20,435 nucleotides of DNA, from the NCBI GenBank assembly GCA_964607915.1, contig CAZSMU010000062.1:1-20435 (forward strand), in the 5' to 3' direction. The stretch comes from JADJPL01 sp964607915 (GTDB lineage: Bacteria; Bacteroidota; Bacteroidia; Chitinophagales; Saprospiraceae). Position numbers and translations under genes: made by a program. Below the pieces are notes generated by a model. The model did no database searches, had not been told where the DNA came from, and saw only the letters and a program-made list of their open reading frames with translations. How positions within the stretch are numbered: position 1 is the first letter of the stretch; each line of letters opens with the position of its first letter. Below are positions 9,682-17,600 of this stretch, piece by piece.

Positions 9682-10887
9682 TTATCCGTGCATGGCTTTT
9701 ACCGGTTTGATCTTGCGCACTTTCCACAGGGGCAGCAAGGCCAGCACCAGGGTTATGAAAAAAACGATAATAGCCTGGGCAAAGAAAATCCGGAAGGAGA
9801 CCTCGGCGGGGAAGACCGGTTCGAAGCCCCACTTGTCCAGTACCGCAGAATAATCACCTTTGAAGCGCAGGGGGTATTTTTTGAAGTACGACACGACCGG
9901 TATGCAGCAGAGGATGCCCAGGAAGGCCCCGATGAGCCCGAGCAAAACGGTCTCGACCCATACCGTTACCCCCAACATCCAGCGCTTCATGCCGATGGCG
10001 ACCAGCAATCCGAATTCGTACTGCCGTTCCCGCATCATCATCAGGACCGTGCCCAACAGGCCGAACGCAATAATCAGGTAGAGTACGATATACAAGATAA
10101 TATTGCCTGCCCCGTCCAGTTTTTTAGCTTCCAGCAGGTCGGGGAGGAGGGCTGGCCAGTCCATGGTTTCGTATATGGAGTCGGGAAATACGCCCCGCAA
10201 GTGTTGCAAGGCCCCCGGTATCGCCTTAGGGCTGTCGAGGTGGAACACCAATGAGGTGACTTTACCCTCGGCCCCATAGAACCATTGCGCCTCTTTAAGC
10301 GGAAAAAACACGAGCAGACGGTTGAGGTCGGGAGAGGGATAGTGCAGAATCCCCTTCACCGGGTACTTCCCTGCCGCGTTCACGCCGTGATAGCCCTGAC
10401 TAATCAGCAACAGGGTATCGCCGACCTCCAGTTTCAGGTTTTCGGCAATACCGGAGCCCAGCACTACGCTGCGGTCGCCGGGGCTCAGGAAACTGCCTTT
10501 GACCAGGCGATTTTTCACTCCCGTCATAGCGTTCTCCCCTTCCGGGTCTATGCCGGTGGCCATGACGCCCATCGTGTTGGAGCCCGTAGAAGCCAGGGCG
10601 AACGATTCCAGGCGGGGCAATGTACGCCGTATGCCTTTCCAGACCACCTGCCTGCCGTCGTAGGGGAAGGCGAGATCCAGATTTTGTTCGGCCCAGTACC
10701 CTTTTTGGTGTACCTGCACATAGCCCGTGTGGAAGTTGACGACGTTGTTGATCATATTGTTCCAGGCCCCTTTCTGGATGGATTCCATCAGGGAGGCAAA
10801 CAAGACGGCAAATAAGATAGACGCAATCGTAATCGAAGTGCGCCGCTTATTGCGCCAGATATTCCGCCACGCTAACCGAAAAATCAT
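9682..10887 (-). CDS. FtsX/LolCE-type ABC permease (first of the pair)
   Basis: A 401-residue permease with the same four-helix plan. An N-terminal helix follows the basic WRNIWRNKRRTS motif, then a large periplasmic domain, then helices around IVLYLIIAFGLLGTVLMMM, VETVLLGLIGAFLGILCCI and AIIVFFITLVLALLPL. The RERQYEFGLLVAIGM segment is the FtsX coupling region and the C terminus ends KPVKAMHG. It is co-directional with the LolA-like gene 7 bp upstream and its partner permease 1 bp downstream. In LolCDE the periplasmic domain of one subunit hands lipoprotein to LolA; which of these two permeases would do that cannot be read from sequence alone. Confidence 0.9.
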   Translation of the reverse strand: MIFRLAWRNIWRNKRRTSITIASILFAVLFASLMESIQKGAWNNMINNVVNFHTGYVQVHQKGYWAEQNLDLAFPYDGRQVVWKGIRRTLPRLESFALASTGSNTMGVMATGIDPEGENAMTGVKNRLVKGSFLSPGDRSVVLGSGIAENLKLEVGDTLLLISQGYHGVNAAGKYPVKGILHYPSPDLNRLLVFFPLKEAQWFYGAEGKVTSLVFHLDSPKAIPGALQHLRGVFPDSIYETMDWPALLPDLLEAKKLDGAGNIILYIVLYLIIAFGLLGTVLMMMRERQYEFGLLVAIGMKRWMLGVTVWVETVLLGLIGAFLGILCCIPVVSYFKKYPLRFKGDYSAVLDKWGFEPVFPAEVSFRIFFAQAIIVFFITLVLALLPLWKVRKIKPVKAMHG

Positions 10888-10894
10888 AATCTGT

Positions 10895-11656
10895 TCATTT
10901 GACCCGTTTCATGTTCTGCATGGAAAAAAACGAATCGTCCACAGGCTTGTCGAATTCGAGGCGCAGGTATTCAATAATCGTTTTCTTACCCGGTTCATTG
11001 GCGGGTACCACTTCCAGGACGGAGGGCAACAACTTGCCGCCCAGCAGCTTGATATTTTTTCCGTACATGGTATTGATCAGGTAATTCTCTTCATCGTAGA
11101 ACTCGGATTTGAGCTGAAGAAAATCCTTTTTATCAATCCAGACCATGATTTTCCCCCATACTACGGCGGTATTTTCCAGGGGGGTCAATTCAATCTTATA
11201 GCAATCGCGGTCGCCGATTTGCTGGCTGCCGATGAGGCGGTGGGTATAGTCGTCCACGGAAGACGACTCCTTCACCAGGTCGTCGTTGGTGAAGTCGGAG
11301 CCCATCCAGGATTGCATCATCATCGAAGGCGGAAGTTTGATCACGCGGTCTATGGTGGGCTGCCAGTTCCAGATTTCGTTATAGCGCTTGAGGAAGGCGC
11401 TGCCCTTATCGCGGGCGGGCCCTGTGATGAGGATGAGGGCCAGTTCGTCGCCTTTGCTCCAGCTCTTCATCGTCACTTCCCGCGACCAAGAAGGGCGGAC
11501 GACGGTCATCTTCATTTCGCCGGAGCTGGTCTTTCCACGTGCTTTTTCATCCGCCCGTTGGACGATTTCTTTGGCGCTCAGGGCCGGTTGGCTCTGGGCG
11601 AGGGCCTGCGCGGTACAAGCCAGTACCAGGGATAGACAGATTATTTTGGTGTACAT
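10895..11656 (-). CDS. LolA-like periplasmic carrier ('outer membrane lipoprotein-sorting protein' family)
   Basis: A 253-residue exported protein. The signal peptide covers about residues 1-21 (MYTKIICLSLVLACTAQALAQ). The body matches the LolA-like family by pattern: an N-terminal helix (SAKEIVQRADEKARG), then repeated beta strands (SSGEMKMTVVRPSW, WNWQPTIDRVIKLPPSMM, SWMGSDFTNDDLV, CYKIELTPLE, KIMVWIDKKDFLQLKSEFYD). The protein ends FFSMQNMKRVK. Proteins of this family have the half-open barrel used by LolA and LolB to shield acyl chains in the periplasm, and many travel with RND or ABC exporters. Here it is 7 bp before two LolCE-type permeases, so it should carry a lipidated or hydrophobic substrate toward the outer-membrane barrel encoded at the end of the unit. 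It is longer than classical LolA and is probably not the housekeeping one. Confidence 0.85.
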   Translation of the reverse strand: MYTKIICLSLVLACTAQALAQSQPALSAKEIVQRADEKARGKTSSGEMKMTVVRPSWSREVTMKSWSKGDELALILITGPARDKGSAFLKRYNEIWNWQPTIDRVIKLPPSMMMQSWMGSDFTNDDLVKESSSVDDYTHRLIGSQQIGDRDCYKIELTPLENTAVVWGKIMVWIDKKDFLQLKSEFYDEENYLINTMYGKNIKLLGGKLLPSVLEVVPANEPGKKTIIEYLRLEFDKPVDDSFFSMQNMKRVK

Positions 11657-11665
11657 GGTTATAGT

Positions 11666-12235
11666 TTAAGCCCCCTTTCCGAAAATATCGCGTACTGCGA
11701 CATGGAAAGGAAGACGGGTAGCGCGTAGTATGTCGCCGATTTGGCAGCAAATACCCGGAGCGTATGCGCGTTGCCCCTCTTCGAGGAGGTACTGCTCAAC
11801 CTGTTTGCCATGCAAGTTGACCAACCAGTACTCGGGTATTCCAGCTCTAGCGTAGAGGGGTAGCTTTACCGTTCGGTCGAACCGGACACTGCTGTCGGCA
11901 ACTTCAATAAGCAACAGAACCTCATCAGGTCGGGGATGGGCATTTCGATAGTCATCCGGACGCGGGCAGGCGACCAGAATATCCGGCTGGGGCTCAGAAA
12001 AATCATCAATGTACAAGGGGTTTTGTACACTCACGTAGGCGCCTTCTTCCAGCGCGAGGATTAGCCTGCGTGCGATGACGTTGACCACACTGGCATGTTC
12101 GGAATGTATGGGGCTCATTTTCAGTATCTTTCCCCAGATTAACTCCACGCTTACATCAGGGGCAAACATTCCCGCCTCCCCCATTTGGTGGTATTCCGCT
12201 ACAGAAATCGCTGCTGGCTTTGTCTTACTGGGCAT
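11666..12235 (-). CDS. Uma2 family (DUF820) PD-(D/E)XK nuclease-like protein
   Basis: A 189-residue protein of the Uma2/DUF820 family. Visible family marks are the early VELIWGKILKMSP strand with E31, the PD pair at P84/D85 (EPQPDILVA), E111 (LLLIEVADSS) and the following D120 and K124, then GIPEYWLVN. These match the acidic residues and Lys of the PD-(D/E)XK nuclease fold. Biological roles of Uma2 proteins are largely unknown; some are thought to be mobile-element or defence remnants. It is the first gene of the minus-strand unit, with only 9 bp before the LolA-like gene, so it is probably co-transcribed with the transport genes. No functional link between nuclease and transport is evident. 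The ATG at 12235 is preceded by an A-rich leader and a good -7 box. Confidence 0.88.
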   Translation of the reverse strand: MPSKTKPAAISVAEYHQMGEAGMFAPDVSVELIWGKILKMSPIHSEHASVVNVIARRLILALEEGAYVSVQNPLYIDDFSEPQPDILVACPRPDDYRNAHPRPDEVLLLIEVADSSVRFDRTVKLPLYARAGIPEYWLVNLHGKQVEQYLLEEGQRAYAPGICCQIGDILRATRLPFHVAVRDIFGKGA

Positions 12236-12248
12236 GGTTTATTTTTTT

Positions 12249-12279
12249 CAAAAATACTACTTTTACGGGGATAATAAAA
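12249..12279 (-). promoter_or_regulatory. Bacteroidota-type promoter for the Uma2-Lol-barrel unit
   Basis: On the minus strand, a perfect TAnnTTTG box (TATTTTTG, 12256 down to 12249) is preceded 19 nt upstream by TTTT (12279-12276) in the place of TTTG. The box ends 13 nt before the Uma2 start codon. It is the only convincing promoter-like sequence seen for the whole six-gene unit down to 6527. Confidence 0.4.
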
Positions 12280-12332
12280 TACTTGTTACAAGGGGAATCG
12301 CAAGGCCCTTTTCCAAAAACAAAGCTACTGCC

Positions 12333-12836
12333 ATGACTACCCGTGTAAGTATCAGCACCCTCTTTCATTGCTCTTTGGAGCGGGCATTCAAGACTCCCAT
12401 GCTCTGCGACGTCACCCAGGTACACACCGGATACGGACTGATGCCCCGGGTGACCCATTGTACGGAAGACGAACACTGGGGGCAGCCCGGTGGCCGCAAA
12501 AGAGTCTTCGCTGCTAAATCCCCGACCTTTGCCGGGGGTGAGGCCTCAAGCGATACCGTACTGGAGCGCATCGAAAATCAGTACTGGAAAATCGAGGTCA
12601 GCGATTTCAAATCCTGGATGCTGGGGTTCACAAAATTCGTGGGCGAATGGAAAACCACAGAGCTGGCACCCCATACCATCCGGGTGGACTATACCTACAC
12701 CCTCCACGCCGACCACTACTGGCTCTACCCCCTGAACTGGCTTTTTACCCATCTTTTTTGGAAAACCTACATGAAGCGGGTACTCGAAAATGTGCGCGGC
12801 ATGGCCGACCGCGAAGAGCCGTATCTGTATGCATAG
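12333..12836 (+). CDS. SRPBCC (START/Bet v1-like) family protein
   Basis: A 167-residue soluble protein. The start chosen is the ATG at 12333 (MTTRVSISTLF), because the open frame further upstream overlaps the divergent Uma2 gene and does not look coding. The opening VSISTLFHCSLERAFKTPM is the first strand and helix typical of polyketide-cyclase/SRPBCC domains. Alternating strands follow (RKRVFAAKSP, YWKIEVSDF, EWKTTELAPHTIRVDYTYTL), and a long C-terminal helix (FWKTYMKRVLENVRGMAD) closes the hydrophobic pocket. Such proteins bind small hydrophobic ligands or act as cyclases or dehydratases; no ligand can be named here. It diverges from the Uma2-Lol unit and is followed by the inverted repeat at 12869-12932. 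Confidence 0.7.
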   Translation: MTTRVSISTLFHCSLERAFKTPMLCDVTQVHTGYGLMPRVTHCTEDEHWGQPGGRKRVFAAKSPTFAGGEASSDTVLERIENQYWKIEVSDFKSWMLGFTKFVGEWKTTELAPHTIRVDYTYTLHADHYWLYPLNWLFTHLFWKTYMKRVLENVRGMADREEPYLYA

Positions 12837-12868
12837 GGCTAATTAAGAAGCCTTTACCCGTATTTTTT

Positions 12869-12932
12869 CCGATTTTGTGGATTTGATTCCACAAAAAACA
12901 CTATTTTTGTGGAATCAAATCCACAAAATCGG
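12869..12932. repeat. Perfect 29-bp inverted repeat with palindromic arms before the ATPase gene
   Basis: The left arm 12869-12897 and right arm 12904-12932 are exact reverse complements separated by 6 nt (12898-12903). Each arm also contains its own palindrome: TTTTGTGGA and TCCACAAAA around a 6-nt asymmetric centre. The DNA can therefore form one long hairpin, or two small ones, or a cruciform. It lies 32 bp after the stop of the SRPBCC gene and 13 bp before the ATPase start. A TAnnTTTG box (12902-12909) spans the loop and right arm, so it could be an operator, a leader hairpin or a terminator for the upstream gene. Confidence 0.95.
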
Positions 12933-12945
12933 TATTTTTATCAGA

Positions 12946-14067
12946 ATGATCCTTCGCGAGCTACAAAGCATTATCGAGCAGCGGCTCTATACGGGAAAAG
13001 CCATTGTACTTATGGGAGCCCGGCAGGTAGGTAAAACCACCCTACTGAGGACGATATTCCAAAACAAGCAGGATGTACTCTGGCTGAACGGCGACGAGCT
13101 GGATGTGCAGGCCTTGTTTTCCAATATATCGGCAAGCCGGCTAAAAGCAGTTTTCGGCGGGCATAAAACTATCGTCCTGGATGAGGCCCAGCGGATAAAA
13201 GACGTAGGGCTGCGCATGAAACTCGTCACGGATCAAATCCCCGAGGTACAGTTGGTCTTGACCGGCAGTTCTTCCTTTGAGTTGGCCAGTAGGATAAACG
13301 AGCCTCTTACCGGGCGAAAATGGGAATACACCCTTTTTCCGGTCTCCTTCTCGGAAATGGTACAGCATCATGGGTTACTCGAGGAAAAGAGGTTGCTCCC
13401 ACACAGGCTGGTGTATGGCTATTACCCGGAAGTCGTGAGCTGCGCCAAGGAGGAAGACGAAGTACTCAAACAGCTAACGAACAGCTACTTGTATAAAGAC
13501 CTCCTGTCTTTGGAACAAATAAAAAAAACGGACGGGCTCTTGAAGCTCCTCAAAGGACTCGCGTACCAGGTTTCCGCCCAGGTTTCTTTGAGCGAATTAT
13601 CCAGGCTATGTGAGCTGGATGTCAAGACCGTTGAAAAATACATTTCCGTACTGGAACAGGCTTTTGTGATTTTCCGACTAGGATCCTTCAGCAGAAACCT
13701 TCGGTCAGAGTTAAAGCGGAGCCAGAAAATCTATTTTTTCGATAATGGCATACGGAACGCCCTTATTTCTAACTTCAATCAGATCGAAAACAGACCAGAC
13801 AGCGGCGCGCTCTGGGAAAATTTCATCCTTTCGGAGCGTATGAAGTACCTGCACTACAAGCGCAAGTGGGCAAATTCCTGGTATTGGAGGACGACGGAGC
13901 AACAGGAAGTGGATTATATAGAAGAACAGAATGGCGAGATTACTGCCTTCGAATTCAAGTGGAACCCGCACACAAAGGTGCGGCAGCCCAAAGTATTCCT
14001 ACAGGCATATCCGGGGAGCCATTTTGCCTGTATCCACCCGGACAACCTCGAAGACTTCCTGCTGTAG
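12946..14067 (+). CDS. AAA_14 / DUF4143 family ATP-binding protein
   Basis: A 373-residue ATPase starting at the ATG at 12946 (MILRELQ). An in-frame ATG at 12877 lies inside the inverted repeat and would add only repeat-derived residues. Walker A is GARQVGKTT (residues 24-32), Walker B IVLDEAQ with D79/E80, then the sensor-like LTGSSSFEL near 105-112. After a winged-helix-like middle (LSELSRLCELDVKTVEKYI) comes the DUF4143 part. The C terminus carries D323 (VDYIEEQNGE) and E336-x-K338 (FEFKWN), the spacing of a PD-(D/E)XK nuclease-like fold known in this family. These proteins are abundant in Bacteroidota, often in many copies per genome. Their role is unknown; roles linked to mobile elements or toxin-antitoxin systems have been suggested. 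Convergent with the membrane protein gene 52 bp downstream. Confidence 0.9.
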   Translation: MILRELQSIIEQRLYTGKAIVLMGARQVGKTTLLRTIFQNKQDVLWLNGDELDVQALFSNISASRLKAVFGGHKTIVLDEAQRIKDVGLRMKLVTDQIPEVQLVLTGSSSFELASRINEPLTGRKWEYTLFPVSFSEMVQHHGLLEEKRLLPHRLVYGYYPEVVSCAKEEDEVLKQLTNSYLYKDLLSLEQIKKTDGLLKLLKGLAYQVSAQVSLSELSRLCELDVKTVEKYISVLEQAFVIFRLGSFSRNLRSELKRSQKIYFFDNGIRNALISNFNQIENRPDSGALWENFILSERMKYLHYKRKWANSWYWRTTEQQEVDYIEEQNGEITAFEFKWNPHTKVRQPKVFLQAYPGSHFACIHPDNLEDFLL

Positions 14068-14119
14068 CGCGTGCTCGGGATGCTCTGCCGAGGCAAAGAT
14101 TTCCGGATACGGCCCGGGG

Positions 14120-14623
14120 TTACCCGAATACTTCTCGGAACCCGAAGCGGAGCAGCACCAGCAGGATGACAAAGATGAGCAGTACCACCTCGAAGCGCAT
14201 CTGGAAAAAGGCTACGACATGGGTGCGGTCGGCCAACCACATCAGACCCAGCAAGCCGCTGATGAGCATGAGCAGCCCGGAGAGCTTATCAAAGCCAGGC
14301 ACGTATTCCAGATCCACGTTCCGTCGGACGACGGCCAGCGTAAGTGCCAGCGAGGCGATGGGCAACAGCTGGGTCAGCACGTCCATATCCAGGATGCTGC
14401 GCTTTTCGAATAAAAAGAGGTAGATGTTGAGCGTCAGCGCAAAGAGGCCCGGCACAGCGCTCAAATAGATTATCCCTGAATAGATATAGCGCCAGGGGTT
14501 GCCATGGCCGCGCTCCCCGTCGAGCCAGCCGGTGAGCAGGGCAATGGCGGGGAGGGCAGCAAAGTAGCCAAGTGCGTACACGGGATTTTCCCCGATGCGC
14601 TGGAGGAGTTCCTGCAAGGTCAT
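14120..14623 (-). CDS. Small integral membrane protein of unknown function
   Basis: A 167-residue protein with four or five predicted transmembrane helices: YALGYFAALPAIALLTGWL, YSGIIYLSAVPGLFALTLNI, LTQLLPIASLALTLAVV, LSGLLMLISGLLGLMWLA and VVLLIFVILLVLLRFGF. I do not recognise the family. The start chosen is the ATG at 14623; the frame is open further upstream but those residues are antisense-like sequence over the end of the next gene. It lies 11 bp downstream of the stop of the large T9SS-secreted protein gene and is likely co-transcribed with it. There are no charged residues in the helices that would point to a transporter, and no catalytic motif is visible. Confidence 0.7.
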   Translation of the reverse strand: MTLQELLQRIGENPVYALGYFAALPAIALLTGWLDGERGHGNPWRYIYSGIIYLSAVPGLFALTLNIYLFLFEKRSILDMDVLTQLLPIASLALTLAVVRRNVDLEYVPGFDKLSGLLMLISGLLGLMWLADRTHVVAFFQMRFEVVLLIFVILLVLLRFGFREVFG

Positions 14624-14634
14624 ATCCTTTGTAT

Positions 14635-17600
14635 TTACCGGTTCACTACGAAGCGCTGGGTACCACTGCCGTCCAGGGCGCGCAGCAGGTAGGTGCCTTC
14701 CTGCAGGCGACCCAGGTCTATGCGGTCGGTTTGACGCACCTGCAGCACCAACTGCCCCAGGGTGTTGAACACCTGATAATCGCCGGGTTGCGACACCCAC
14801 AGCAGGTCGCTGGCCGGGTTGGGATACGCCTGCCATGGCCTGGCGTGTAAGACTTCGCGGGTGCGGGTGGCCGTCTGGCGGGTACTAAAAATGGTGATGG
14901 TGCCGCTCACGGCATTGGCCGTGACCACTAGTGCGGTACCGTTGGGGCTTTGGCTTTCGGGGATAAAAAGTATGTCCTCGATGCCCAGGTCAGCGGCTAA
15001 GCGCGAGTTGGCAGCGGCGGCGAAATTGCGGTTGTTGAAGTACCCGGCAAAGGTCGGGTTTTCCGGTCGGCTGAGGTCGAAGGCCATGATGCCCCCGATG
15101 CGTTCCAGGCCGATGAGGGCGTAGGGCTTTTGGCCAATGGTAGCCACGCAGACCACATTTGGTTCCGGGCCTTTGTCGTCGCTGCGGCTGTCCTTTTCGC
15201 TGGCGGCATTGTTCGTATTGGAAATGTTGAAGTACGGAGAAAAGGACGCGTTGTCGCGCACGATGGCTTCAAAGGCGTTTCCGCTGTCGAAAATCAGGTT
15301 TCCGAAGGTATCGCGCACCGAGAAGGAGCGGCCGCCGAAAGCGTAGATCAAGTCGAAATCGCCGTCTCCGTCTATATCCCCGCTCGCGTTGGAGGCGCGC
15401 AGGCGGCCGAGGTTGGCCTCCTGCTTCAGGGAGCTGGCATCGGGGAAGGCCGTAGCGTCGAGGGCGTAAGAGGCGGAGCCCACCCGGCTTTCCTCTTCGA
15501 ATGCGGAATAGCTGCGCGCATCGCCTTCGTTGGCCATCAGCAGATAGGTTTTACCGGCCCATTGAAAAGAGGCGATGCCATCGGGTTGGTACATACCCAG
15601 CACGGGCCAGTTGGCGATATTGATTTTGTTGTCGCGGTCGCTGGCGTCCAGCCCCCCGTTGTCGGCAAAGGAAACGATTCCCAGGACGCTGGGGGTGCTA
15701 TTGCCGGCGTAGGCATTGTCGTTGAGCACGGCGAGGGCGCCGCCGGGCAGCGATGCAATTCCTTCCGGACTGGCATGGGCATAGCCTATACTTGGCAAAT
15801 TGAGCAGTTTGCGCTTTTGTACCGGGCGGATACCCGCGGCGATCAAATCCTGGGCGTTCATCATGTCCAGTGTTTTGTCGGTGGCATTGGCCGAGGTTTC
15901 TTTCGCAGATAGTTTGCTGAGGTTAGCGTCGGCCAGCAGGTTGGTCGCCCCGCGCAGGTTGATTTCGAAGACCGATTTTTTTCCTGCGGTTTGGCCTGCG
16001 GGGCTGGAATCGGCTTCCAGGATGAGAAAGATGCCCTTTCCCCGATAGACGGCGTCTGCGATCTTGTCCACCCGGGTGGGGGCTTGGTCAGGGGTGTAGG
16101 TGCTGTTGTTTTCCAGCAGATAGACGTATTCGCGCACGGGAAGCCCGTTGGCCGGGTTTATGCCCAGGATACGGATGATGTCCGACTTGTCACGGGTCGC
16201 ATTGGCATTGGGGTTGAGCAGCGGCGACTGCAGGAAAGCGTAGATAATGTGCTCGTCCGGGTCGTACGCAATGGCTTCGAAACCGCGTCCTGACCAACGT
16301 CGGCGATAGACTGCGGGCAGGATTTCGTCCCCATAGGAACCGGAGCCCACATCGATCAGGCCCAGAGCGGAAGTACCCCGGGGCACGTAGCGGGCCGCCA
16401 GCACGCCGTCGGGGCGGAATTTATAGAGAGAGGGGCGGATTTCGTCACAGAGCCAGAAGAACCCGTCGCGGTCGCGCACGATACCTTCCATATCTCCGCC
16501 ATACGGATCGAACGGGAGTTCGGTATAGACCACTTTGGTCAACGTATCTACCCAGTCAGCCACCGTGTAGGGCGTACCCGGGCGGGTGTAGGTCACGGGG
16601 ATTTCATCGAACCCGATGAGGTTGCTGCGCCCGGTGATGGGGGTGCGCTGGTTGTTTTGGTTGCGGGTGAGCAGGATCTGACTGTCGAGGGTGATCCGCG
16701 CTGTGTTTTTATAATAGCTAAAGCGCTGGATGCGCGCCTGGTATTCGGGCAGCAGATAGGGGCGAAGCTCGACGAAAGCCTGTTCGTTGCCGGCACCGAA
16801 GGCGCGGGAAATGGGGATGGGGGCTTCGGTGGGTCCCTGGTCGGGGAGGGTGTAGAACACATAGACCGAGTCGTTAGAGGCGGCCTGGTCGAAGCAGAGT
16901 CCGGAAAAGCCGCCCAACTGAATCGGGGGCAGGCTGTCTTTATAAACCGGTGTACCCAGTGTCGGTAGTGCCACGAGCTTTTCGAGCGATGCCTCAGAAA
17001 GACGGGGCGTACCCTGTCTGTAGTCTTTAAACCCGAGGGGCTGGATATCGGTAATCTGGGCCGAGGCGATGTCTACCACAGCTACTGCATTGTTTTCCTG
17101 AAGGGTGACAAATGCCTTTTTGCCATTGGGAGCGATGCTCAGGGCTTCGGGCTCCAGGTCCTGGGCCACGGTGGCGTTGCTACCGAACAAGCGCACCCCG
17201 CGGCTGCGCAACGCGGCGGCTTGGGCATTGAAGTTACTGAATGCCGCGGTCTGTACCATCCCGCTTTCCAGTGTGATGATGCTCACCGAGCCTTCCGGGT
17301 CGGTGGAATAGTCGTCGGAGGGCTCGCCTTCGTTGGCCACCAGCAGTTTTTTGCCATCGGGGGTGAACGCTAGGGCGGAAGGGGCGGCACCGACAGGGTA
17401 CTGGGCCACCAATTTTCCCGTTGCATCGAACAGCACTACCTTCCCCGGATCCGTGGGGGGAAAAGCCACGATGGACACTGCAACCCGCCCGTTAGCAGCG
17501 ACAACTTGCGTTGGTCGGTCGCCAAAAGTATTTAGTCGAATAGAATCTACCAAAGCCGGCGATTCGGGCTTGTTTAAGTCGAGAATAGATAGTTGATTTG

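Noticed and set aside
10727..11635. 302-residue plus-strand open frame
   Set aside because: Antisense to the LolA-like gene; no signal peptide or family pattern.
12075..12332. Upstream extension of the SRPBCC gene
   Set aside because: It overlaps the start of the divergent Uma2 gene and its promoter; the domain begins at the ATG at 12333.
14068..14119. Hairpin between convergent genes (CTCGG / CCGAG)
   Set aside because: The stem is only about five pairs before a bulge and has no T-run, too weak to call a terminator.
15130..15912. 260-residue plus-strand open frame
   Set aside because: Antisense to the choice-of-anchor I domain; no supporting motif.
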